DNA of 38,415 nt from Roseburia inulinivorans DSM 16841 (GTDB taxonomy: Bacteria; Bacillota; Clostridia; Lachnospirales; Lachnospiraceae). Made by a program: the position numbers and the translations under genes. A model generated the notes under the pieces. It saw nothing but the letters and a program-made list of their open reading frames with translations, made no database searches and was not told the origin of the DNA. The stretch spans positions 1-38,415 of the forward strand of contig NZ_ACFY01000033.1 of the NCBI RefSeq assembly GCF_000174195.1, read 5' to 3'. Of this stretch, positions 31,897 to 38,415 are shown in pieces (position 1 is the stretch's first letter; the number at the start of each line of letters is the position of its first letter).

Positions 31897-32874
31897 ATGA
31901 AAACAGAAATACTTACCCTGCTCCGTGAGACAGATGGATATGTCTCCGGGCAGGAATTGTGTGAAAAATTTGGTGTCTCACGGACGGCAGTCTGGAAAGC
32001 AATTAATCAGTTAAAAGAAGCCGGTTACGAGATCGAGGCCGTCCAGAACAAAGGCTATCGGCTTGTCTCAGTCCCGGATATTTTAAGTGAGAGTGAACTG
32101 CAGAGTGTCCGCAAAACCAGATGGATCGGGGAAAAAATTGCATTTTTTGATGTGGTGGATTCTACTAACACCAGAGCAAAACAGCTTGCAGAAGAGGGAG
32201 CGCCGAATGGAACCTATGTCATTGCCGAAAGACAGGATGCAGGAAAAGGACGCCGTGGCAGAGGGTTTGACTCCCCGGCAGGGCAGGGAATCTGGATGAC
32301 GCTGGTGTTAAAGCCGGAAATCGATCCGAACCATGCTTCCATGATTACGTTAGTGACGGCGCTTGCAGTATCTAAGGCGATTACGGATATGACAGGCAGA
32401 CCGGCCGGTATCAAATGGCCGAACGACATCATCATGAGTGGAAAAAAAGTGTGCGGCATTCTGACAGAAATGAGTGCACAGTTTGATTATGTAAATCATA
32501 TTGTAGTGGGAATTGGAGTCAATGTGCAGAATAAAAGTTTCCCGAAAGACATTGAATCTGTCGCAACCTCACTTTTTATAGAGACAAAGGAACACTATCA
32601 CAGGGCAGAATTAGTCGAGCGGATCTGGGAAGCCTTTGAACACTACTACGAGATTTTTTTGCAGACAGAGGATCTTTCCGGTCTTGTAAACGAATACAAT
32701 TCACATCTTGTGAACATGCATCAGCAGGTAAAAGTGCTTGATCCTAAGGAACCGTTTGAGGGTAAAGCCATGGGAATCACGCCAAAAGGAGAACTGATCG
32801 TGGATACCTGGGAGAGTAGAAAGCTTGTCTCCACAGGCGAAGTATCCGTAAGAGGAATCTATGGATACGTGTAA
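31897..32874 (+). CDS. birA: Bifunctional biotin ligase/repressor BirA
   Basis: 325 residues. The N-terminal winged helix (about 1-62, with S-R-T-A-V-W-K-A-I) allows repression of biotin genes. The catalytic domain attaches biotin to carboxylases: G-K-G-R-R-G-R-G (about 115-122), K-W-P-N-D (about 173-177) and G-I-G-V-N-V. A C-terminal SH3-like domain follows. GTGGAG lies before the ATG. It is followed by the DUF6145 and coaX genes in a vitamin-linked group. No biotin operator is seen in this window. Confidence 0.95.
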   Translation: MKTEILTLLRETDGYVSGQELCEKFGVSRTAVWKAINQLKEAGYEIEAVQNKGYRLVSVPDILSESELQSVRKTRWIGEKIAFFDVVDSTNTRAKQLAEEGAPNGTYVIAERQDAGKGRRGRGFDSPAGQGIWMTLVLKPEIDPNHASMITLVTALAVSKAITDMTGRPAGIKWPNDIIMSGKKVCGILTEMSAQFDYVNHIVVGIGVNVQNKSFPKDIESVATSLFIETKEHYHRAELVERIWEAFEHYYEIFLQTEDLSGLVNEYNSHLVNMHQQVKVLDPKEPFEGKAMGITPKGELIVDTWESRKLVSTGEVSVRGIYGYV

Positions 32875-32905
32875 ATACCAATATTTATAAAACGGGAAAA
32901 GAAAT

Positions 32906-33265
32906 ATGAGTGAAAATAAGAAAACAAATCAAATACAGCCACCAGAGGAAATTGTGCTCTGTGGTGCGAGTGCGTACAATCAGAAATTCTATATCAATGA
33001 GAATTTCAAAAATCTTCCGGATGAGATCAAAAATCAGTTGAAAGTCATGTGTGTGCTTTTTTGTGCAGATATCGGAGGAATCCTTCAGCTTGTTTTTGAC
33101 GAGGAAGGAAATCTGGAGTTCCGCACCGCGTGCAATGAGGACGATCTTTTATACGATGATATCGGAAGCGGACTGAAGATCAAAGAACTCCGCCAGAAAA
33201 ATGAAGATCTGCTCCGTGGACTGGAATTATATTACAAGGTAATTTTTGATAAATTGGAGGAATAA
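32906..33265 (+). CDS. DUF6145 family protein
   Basis: 119 residues, soluble, acidic. It contains [14 protein letters not shown] and [16 protein letters not shown] recognise it as the DUF6145 family of Lachnospiraceae, found beside birA and coaX. The function is unknown; two Cys (about 19 and 53) might matter. It starts 31 bases after birA, and its stop is one base before the coaX ATG. GGGAAAAG precedes the ATG. Confidence 0.75.
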   Translation: MSENKKTNQIQPPEEIVLCGASAYNQKFYINENFKNLPDEIKNQLKVMCVLFCADIGGILQLVFDEEGNLEFRTACNEDDLLYDDIGSGLKIKELRQKNEDLLRGLELYYKVIFDKLEE

Positions 33266-33266
33266 C

Positions 33267-34061
33267 ATGATTATTACAATTGATGTAGGAAACACAAACA
33301 TAACAGTAGGTGTATTCAATGGGGATGAAATAGTAGCAAGTTTTCGTATGACGACCAAAATGCCGCGTACATCAGATGAGTACGGTATGCTGCTGACAAA
33401 TCTTTTGGAGCAGAACCGCATTCACTGTGATGAGATTCAGGATGCGATCATTGCATCGGTAGTTCCGAATGTCATGCATTCCTTAGAGGGCGCGGTGATC
33501 AAATACTTAAACATCCGTCCAATCGTGATCGAGCCGGGAACAAAAACGGGAATCCGTATCGTCACAGAAAACCCACGTCAGATCGGTGCAGACCGTATCG
33601 TGGATGCTGCGGCAGCTTATGAGATTTATGGCGGTCCGGTGCTCGTACTTGATTTCGGTACAGCCACCACTTATGACCTTGTAGATGCAACCGGAGCGTT
33701 CGTATCCGGTGTCACAGCCCCAGGAATCCGTATTTCCGCAAAGGCACTCTGGGAGGATGCAGCAAAACTTCCGGAGATTGAGATCAAGAAACCGGACAGC
33801 ATCCTTGCAAAAGAAACCATCACGAGTATGCAGGCTGGGTTGGTGTATGGACAGATCGGACAGACAGAATACATTGTCCGCCATATGAAAGAGGAAGCAA
33901 ATTTAGGTGAGATCAAAGTGGTTGCCACCGGTGGACTTGGACGTATTATTGCGAGTGAGACTTCCATGATCGATGTGTACGATCCAAACCTGACATTAAA
34001 AGGCATGAACCTGATCTATAAAAAACAGAACCGTAAATCAGGCAGGATCAAACAGTCATAA
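33267..34061 (+). CDS. coaX: Type III pantothenate kinase
   Basis: 264 residues, first step of coenzyme A synthesis. D-V-G-N-T-N (residues 6-11) is the ATP-binding P-loop. [12 protein letters not shown] binds pantothenate, and D-F-G-T-A-T-T-Y-D is the second phosphate loop. ATG 33267 follows TTGGAGGAATAAC; an in-frame codon at 33246 inside the previous gene is rejected. CoaX enzymes need a monovalent cation and resist CoA feedback. Confidence 0.96.
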   Translation: MIITIDVGNTNITVGVFNGDEIVASFRMTTKMPRTSDEYGMLLTNLLEQNRIHCDEIQDAIIASVVPNVMHSLEGAVIKYLNIRPIVIEPGTKTGIRIVTENPRQIGADRIVDAAAAYEIYGGPVLVLDFGTATTYDLVDATGAFVSGVTAPGIRISAKALWEDAAKLPEIEIKKPDSILAKETITSMQAGLVYGQIGQTEYIVRHMKEEANLGEIKVVATGGLGRIIASETSMIDVYDPNLTLKGMNLIYKKQNRKSGRIKQS

Positions 34062-34138
34062 CGACAGCAGAAAATGACAAAGAATCAGTCATAAACACAG
34101 CGGGAGCTGTAAATCATCAGGACAGATAAGGAAAAACA

Positions 34139-35122
34139 ATGGATTCAATTCGAAAGCTGCAGATCGGAAATGTAACTTTAGAAAACAATTTAATTTTAGC
34201 ACCAATGGCAGGGGTAACGGACCTGCCATTTCGCTTGCTGTGCAAAGAGCAGGGGGCAGGGCTTTTATGCATGGAAATGGTCAGTGCCAAGGCAATCCTT
34301 TACAAAAATAAAAATACAGAGGAGCTTCTGACCATAGATCCAAGAGAAAAACCGGTATCTCTCCAGCTCTTTGGTTCAGACCCGGATATCATGAGTGAGA
34401 TCGCAAAACAGATCGAGGAGAGACCATTTGATATCTTAGATATCAACATGGGCTGCCCAGTGCCGAAAGTCGTGAATAATGGAGACGGCTCTGCTTTGAT
34501 GAAAAATCCGCTTCTGGCAGGAAAAATCATTGAGAAAACGGCAAAAGCGATCAAAAAACCTGTGACGGTAAAAATCCGCAAAGGCTTTGACGACGATCAT
34601 ATCAATGCCGTGGAGATGGCACATATCGCGGAGGAGTCCGGTGCTGCAGCAATCGCAGTACATGGCAGGACCAGAGAGCAGTTCTATTCTGGAAAAGCGG
34701 ACTGGGATATCATACGCCAGGTGAAAGAAGCCGTCTCCATTCCGGTCATTGGAAATGGGGACATCTTAACGGCGGATGATGTGATCCGTATGCAGGATGA
34801 GACAAACTGTGATGGTTTTATGATCGCAAGAGGCGCGGAGGGAAATCCGTGGATCTTCAAACAGATCCTACACTACTTTGCGACAGGTGAAAAACTGGAA
34901 AAACCATCATTTGCAGAGGTCACGGACATGATCCTGCGCCATGCACAGATGCAGATCGGATTTAAGGGGGAGTACACCGGAATCCGTGAGATGCGCAAAC
35001 ATGCGGCATGGTACACGGCGGGGTATAAAAATTCCTCCCGTCTCCGTGCAAAAATCTGTGAAGTGGAAAATTATGAGCAGCTTCAGGCATTATTTGAAGA
35101 GGTATTGGCATATAATAATTAA
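34139..35122 (+). CDS. dusB: tRNA-dihydrouridine synthase (DusB family)
   Basis: 327 residues, flavin (FMN) enzyme reducing uridines in the D-loop of tRNA. A TIM barrel with A-P-M-A-G-V-T-D (22-29), the catalytic Cys106 in N-M-G-C-P, and H-G-R-T-R and N-G-D-I (FMN phosphate). The start ATG has AAGGAAAAAC. It lies 19 bases before the next gene and is followed by greA and lysS, an order common in Clostridia. Confidence 0.95.
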   Translation: MDSIRKLQIGNVTLENNLILAPMAGVTDLPFRLLCKEQGAGLLCMEMVSAKAILYKNKNTEELLTIDPREKPVSLQLFGSDPDIMSEIAKQIEERPFDILDINMGCPVPKVVNNGDGSALMKNPLLAGKIIEKTAKAIKKPVTVKIRKGFDDDHINAVEMAHIAEESGAAAIAVHGRTREQFYSGKADWDIIRQVKEAVSIPVIGNGDILTADDVIRMQDETNCDGFMIARGAEGNPWIFKQILHYFATGEKLEKPSFAEVTDMILRHAQMQIGFKGEYTGIREMRKHAAWYTAGYKNSSRLRAKICEVENYEQLQALFEEVLAYNN

Positions 35123-35141
35123 AAATCTGTGGAGGGACAAC

Positions 35142-35717
35142 ATGTCTTATCCTAATGCATATCTTAGGGATTTCGTCCCTGTGCTTGGACAGATTTTAAA
35201 AGAGAAACAGATAGCACCGGAAAAACTGCATCTGGAAATTATTGACGAGGAATCCGAAGAAAAAAGTATCTTTGAGCCGGTGGGCGTGGATGAAGTGCTT
35301 GACCAGCTTGCGGATGAACTGAACCATCTTACGGTTTACACAGACCGTCCGGCGCATTTTCAGGCATTTGCGGAACAAATCTATGAGGAAAACGGTCTGA
35401 TGCCGCTCATTTTCACGAAAAAACAGTTGAAAAGCCGTTCGTTTTCCGGTGCGCAGGGTGTGGCGGACAGAGCAGACATGCGGCCCGGGGTGGGAGATAC
35501 ACTCGTTTTGGATTTTGAGTGGGAGGGACAGTGCTATTTCAACCTTCTGGCTCAGGGAAAGAATTACATTCCAATCCACAAGAAACCTTGGAAAATAGCG
35601 GAAAATCTTGACATCATAGTGCCTTTCGGTTATAATACTGTGATTGTCAAGAGCAGACAAAATAAGAAAAAAAAGCCCGTAAGAGACAGATTTGAAGAGG
35701 CATTTTACTCAGACTGA
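35142..35717 (+). CDS. Conserved protein of unknown function between dusB and greA
   Basis: 191 residues, soluble. The N-terminus S-Y-P-N-A-Y-L-R-D-F-V-P is followed by acidic helices and a C-terminal strand-rich half (I-F-T-K-K-Q-L; D-F-E-W-E-G-Q-C-Y-F-N-L-L). The C-terminus is very basic (K-K-K-K-P-V-R). GGAGGGAC precedes ATG 35142. I do not recognise a family. The last third of the coding sequence contains a consensus promoter for greA (see 35608-35636). Codon use is like its neighbours. Confidence 0.75.
   Translation: MSYPNAYLRDFVPVLGQILKEKQIAPEKLHLEIIDEESEEKSIFEPVGVDEVLDQLADELNHLTVYTDRPAHFQAFAEQIYEENGLMPLIFTKKQLKSRSFSGAQGVADRADMRPGVGDTLVLDFEWEGQCYFNLLAQGKNYIPIHKKPWKIAENLDIIVPFGYNTVIVKSRQNKKKKPVRDRFEEAFYSD
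35608..35636 (+). promoter_or_regulatory. Consensus sigma-A promoter inside the upstream coding sequence, for greA-lysS
   Basis: TTGACA (35608-35613), a 17-base spacer and TATAAT (35631-35636), a perfect match within the 3' part of the unknown gene. The leader of about 180 bases holds two hairpins (35730-35749 and 35768-35782). Confidence 0.75.
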
Positions 35718-35821
35718 GCAGAGAGACAACTCGGGCACAAGCGTGCGAGAAACCCGCACATACAAAATCCGGCAGCGCCGGAAAGGGAATAAGAAAGTAA
35801 TTACAAAGAAGGGTAAACGAG

Positions 35822-36301
35822 ATGGACAAGAAAAACATTCTGACTTATCAAGGACTTAAGAAGCTTGAAGACGAATTACAGGAATTAAAAGTAGTAAGAA
35901 GAAAAGAAGTTGCTGCGAAGATCAAAGAGGCGAGAGAACAGGGAGACCTTTCCGAGAACGCTGAGTACGATGCAGCAAAAGACGAGCAGAGAGATATCGA
36001 AGCCCGTATCGAAGACATTGAAAAAATCTTAAAAAATGCAGAAGTAGTTGTAGAGGAAGAAGTTGACCTCGACAAGATCAGCATTGGATGTAACGTTAAA
36101 ATCTTAGATATTGAATTTGACGAGGAATTAGAATATAAAATCGTTGGTTCCACAGAAGCAAACAGCTTAAAAGGAAAAATTTCCAACGAGTCTCCTGTAG
36201 GAAAAGCATTACTTGGAAAACAGGTAGGAGATATTGTAAAAGTTGAAACACCGGGTGGAGAGTTTGAATACAAAGTACTTTCCATTCACAGAGCAAACTA
36301 A
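35822..36301 (+). CDS. greA: Transcription elongation factor GreA
   Basis: 159 residues. GreA rescues backtracked RNA polymerase by stimulating transcript cleavage. The N-terminal coiled coil with D-L-S-E-N-A-E-Y-D-A-A-K-D-E-Q at its tip carries the acidic residues. The C-terminal FKBP-like domain has N-E-S-P-V-G-K-A-L-L-G. AAGAAGGG precedes the ATG. lysS follows after about 80 bases. Confidence 0.96.
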   Translation: MDKKNILTYQGLKKLEDELQELKVVRRKEVAAKIKEAREQGDLSENAEYDAAKDEQRDIEARIEDIEKILKNAEVVVEEEVDLDKISIGCNVKILDIEFDEELEYKIVGSTEANSLKGKISNESPVGKALLGKQVGDIVKVETPGGEFEYKVLSIHRAN

Positions 36302-36382
36302 GACAGACTTTGCGTATCCAGTTCCACAGTATTACAGGTGGGAGACAGGATGTGCGAAGAAGCAGTCGGATGGAGGATGAAA

Positions 36383-38344
36383 ATGGCTGAACAGAACAAC
36401 CAGCAGAAAAAAGGCGGACAGCAGCAGGATGCAAACCAGCTTATCCAGGTTCGTTATGACAAATTACATGAATTACAGGCAAACGGAAAAAATCCATTTG
36501 AGATCACGAAATATGATGTGACACATCACAGCACAGACATCAAAGACAACTTCGAGAGCCTGGAAGGCCAGGAAGTGACTGTTGCAGGACGTATGATGTT
36601 CAAACGTGTTATGGGAAAAGCTTCCTTCTGTAACGTTCAGGATTTAAAAGGACGTATCCAGGCATATGTGGCACGCGATGAGATCGGGGAAGAATCTTAT
36701 GCAGATTTCAAGAAATATGACGTGGGTGATATTTTAGGAATCAAAGGTAAAGTTTTCAAAACACAGACAGGTGAGATTTCCATCCATGCACAGGAAGTCA
36801 CACTTTTATCCAAGAGTTTACAGATCTTACCGGAGAAATATCACGGATTGACAGATACAGATGCAAGATATCGTCAGAGATATGTGGATCTTATCATGAA
36901 CGAGGATGTAAAAGATACTTTTGTAAAACGTTCCAAGGTTATCAGCAGCATCCGTCGTTATTTAGATGGACAGGGATTCATGGAAGTAGAGACACCTATG
37001 CTTGTATCCAATGCAGGTGGTGCTTCTGCAAGACCATTTGAAACTCATTTCAATGCATTAAATGAGGATTTAAAACTCCGTATTTCCTTAGAGTTATACT
37101 TAAAGAGACTGATCGTTGGCGGTATGGAGCGTGTATATGAGATCGGACGTGTATTCCGTAACGAAGGTCTTGATACAAGACACAATCCGGAGTTCACTCT
37201 GATGGAGTTATATCAGGCTTACACAGATTACCATGGCATGATGGATCTGACAGAGAACTTATACCGTTATATTGCAAAAGAGGTAACCGGTTCTGAAATC
37301 CTCACATACGGTGAGCATACGATGGATCTTTCCAAACCATTTGAGCGGATCACAATGGTAGACGCAGTCAAAAAATATGCAAACATCGATTTCAACGAAG
37401 TTCCGGATACAGCGGCTGCAAAGAAACTTGCAGAAGAGCATCATATTGAATATGAAGAGAGACATGAAAAAGGTGATATCTTAAACTTATTCTTCGAGGA
37501 ATATGTAGAGGAGCACCTGATCCAGCCAACATTTGTTATGGATCACCCGATTGAGATCTCTCCATTAACAAAAATGAAACCGGAAGATCCGAACTATGTA
37601 GAGCGTTTTGAGTTCTTCATGAACGGATGGGAGATGGCAAACGCCTACTCTGAGTTAAATGATCCGGAAGATCAGAGAAGACGTTTCGAAGCTCAGGAGA
37701 AAGCTTTTGCAGCAGGTGATGAGGAAGCAAACCACACAGATGAGGACTTCTTAAATGCCCTTGCGATCGGTATGCCTCCAACAGGTGGTATCGGATTCGG
37801 TATCGACCGTATGGTTATGATGATGACAAATTCACCGGCGATCAGAGATGTTTTATTATTCCCGACGATGAAGTCATTAGACTCTGACAAGAAGTCTTCT
37901 AAGACTTCCGAAGCAGCCCCTGCAGCAAGTGTGCCGACAACAAGTGTGTCCGCAGAGAGCGTACAGCTTGATCTTTCAAAAGTAAAAATTGAGCCTCTTT
38001 TTGAGGAATTTGTAGATTTTGATACATTTGCAAAATCTGATTTCAGAGTCGTAAAGATTGAAGCCTGCGAAGCAGTGCCAAAGTCAAAGAAGCTTCTCAA
38101 GTTCACATTAAATGATGGAACTGACAAGAAACGCACGATTTTAAGCGGTATTCATGAGTACTATGAGCCGGAACAGCTCGTTGGAAAGACATGTGTAGCA
38201 ATCACAAACCTTCCTACCAGAATGATGATGGGAATCCCATCAGAAGGAATGCTGATTTCAGCAGTGTACGAGTATGACGGACACGAAGGACTGAATCTGC
38301 TTATGTTAGATGACGCAATTCCTGCTGGAGCTAAGCTGTATTAA
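36383..38344 (+). CDS. lysS: Lysyl-tRNA synthetase (class II) with C-terminal tRNA-binding domain
   Basis: 653 residues; normal bacterial LysS is about 500. The OB-fold anticodon domain (about 40-165) is followed by the class II catalytic domain with motif 2 (F-R-N-E-G-L-D-T-R-H-N-P-E-F-T) and motif 3 (G-G-I-G-F-G-I-D-R). Then a Ser/Thr/Ala linker (about 500-540) and a Trbp111/EMAPII-like OB domain (about 545-653), with S-K-K-L-L-K-F-T and N-L-P-T-R-x-M-x-G. GGAGG six bases before ATG 36383 sets the start; ATG 36338 and 36377 are less likely. The extra domain would help bind tRNA. Confidence 0.96.
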   Translation: MAEQNNQQKKGGQQQDANQLIQVRYDKLHELQANGKNPFEITKYDVTHHSTDIKDNFESLEGQEVTVAGRMMFKRVMGKASFCNVQDLKGRIQAYVARDEIGEESYADFKKYDVGDILGIKGKVFKTQTGEISIHAQEVTLLSKSLQILPEKYHGLTDTDARYRQRYVDLIMNEDVKDTFVKRSKVISSIRRYLDGQGFMEVETPMLVSNAGGASARPFETHFNALNEDLKLRISLELYLKRLIVGGMERVYEIGRVFRNEGLDTRHNPEFTLMELYQAYTDYHGMMDLTENLYRYIAKEVTGSEILTYGEHTMDLSKPFERITMVDAVKKYANIDFNEVPDTAAAKKLAEEHHIEYEERHEKGDILNLFFEEYVEEHLIQPTFVMDHPIEISPLTKMKPEDPNYVERFEFFMNGWEMANAYSELNDPEDQRRRFEAQEKAFAAGDEEANHTDEDFLNALAIGMPPTGGIGFGIDRMVMMMTNSPAIRDVLLFPTMKSLDSDKKSSKTSEAAPAASVPTTSVSAESVQLDLSKVKIEPLFEEFVDFDTFAKSDFRVVKIEACEAVPKSKKLLKFTLNDGTDKKRTILSGIHEYYEPEQLVGKTCVAITNLPTRMMMGIPSEGMLISAVYEYDGHEGLNLLMLDDAIPAGAKLY

Positions 38345-38372
38345 GAGAATAAAATTAAAGATTGTATTACTT

Positions 38373-38415
38373 AGAGGACATTTTCTAAAGAAATTTAGAA
38401 GATGTCCTCTTTTTG
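38373..38415 (+). terminator. Terminator after lysS
   Basis: A long stem (AGAGGACAT with ATGTCCTCT, extended inside by TTCTAAA with TTTAGAA around a GAAA loop), followed by TTTTTG at the window's end. Confidence 0.85.

Overview
The window looks like a chromosomal segment of a motile, moderately AT-rich Firmicute of the Lachnospiraceae, most like Roseburia or Agathobacter. The reasons are a flagellin-FliS pair with sigma-28-type promoters, a large DUF6240-like protein, a Tad pilus locus of the Clostridia type (DUF5702 and DUF6382-FHA proteins), sporulation-type wall enzymes, and the gene order birA-DUF6145-coaX-dusB-greA-lysS. The family assignment rests on recognition, not on a search.

Layout. 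1-7 kb: a sigma-28-promoted 1055-aa protein with a FliK-like tail, convergent with a CwlD-like amidase and a GH18 hydrolase. 6.3-9.4 kb (minus strand): a small protein, a CpaB/SAF-like protein, a P-loop protein, and a Ser/Thr kinase fused to a TadZ-like ATPase. 9.5-10.8 kb: MecA and a DUF1858 redox protein. 10.8-12.9 kb: flagellin and FliS. 12.9-13.6 kb: an easily missed DUF2508 (YaaL-like) gene and BofA. 13.6-23 kb: the main Tad locus: prepilin peptidase, TadZ, TadA, TadB, TadC, Flp pilin, DUF5702 protein, a TadE-like protein with Cys/His modules, a second prepilin peptidase, a small pseudopilin, and a DUF6382-FHA protein. 23-28 kb: rhomboid protease, flavodoxin-SCP2 protein, histidine kinase, HIT protein, MurG and a small membrane protein. 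28-31.8 kb: SH3/wall hydrolase, SPFH protein, ArgF. 31.9-38.4 kb: BirA, DUF6145, CoaX, DusB, an unknown protein, GreA, and LysRS with a C-terminal tRNA-binding domain.

How the parts connect. The kinase on the minus strand and the FHA protein at the end of the Tad operon are a plausible phospho-writer and reader pair controlling the pilus. The kinase operon also supplies CpaB-like and TadZ-like parts.

Main oddity. About ten genes are broken or start abnormally at homopolymer runs. Adding or removing one base restores the expected family sequence in each case (kinase/P-loop, cpaB-like, DUF2508, tadB, tadV, DUF6382-FHA twice, SH3-hydrolase, argF). Three of these sites are the frameshift heptamer A AAA AAG in the zero frame. 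This could be programmed frameshifting or transcript slippage, but indel errors in the sequence explain it equally well and must be excluded first. Several genes also lack ATG, GTG or TTG at the position their ribosome binding site predicts. No tRNA, rRNA, CRISPR array or insertion sequence was seen.
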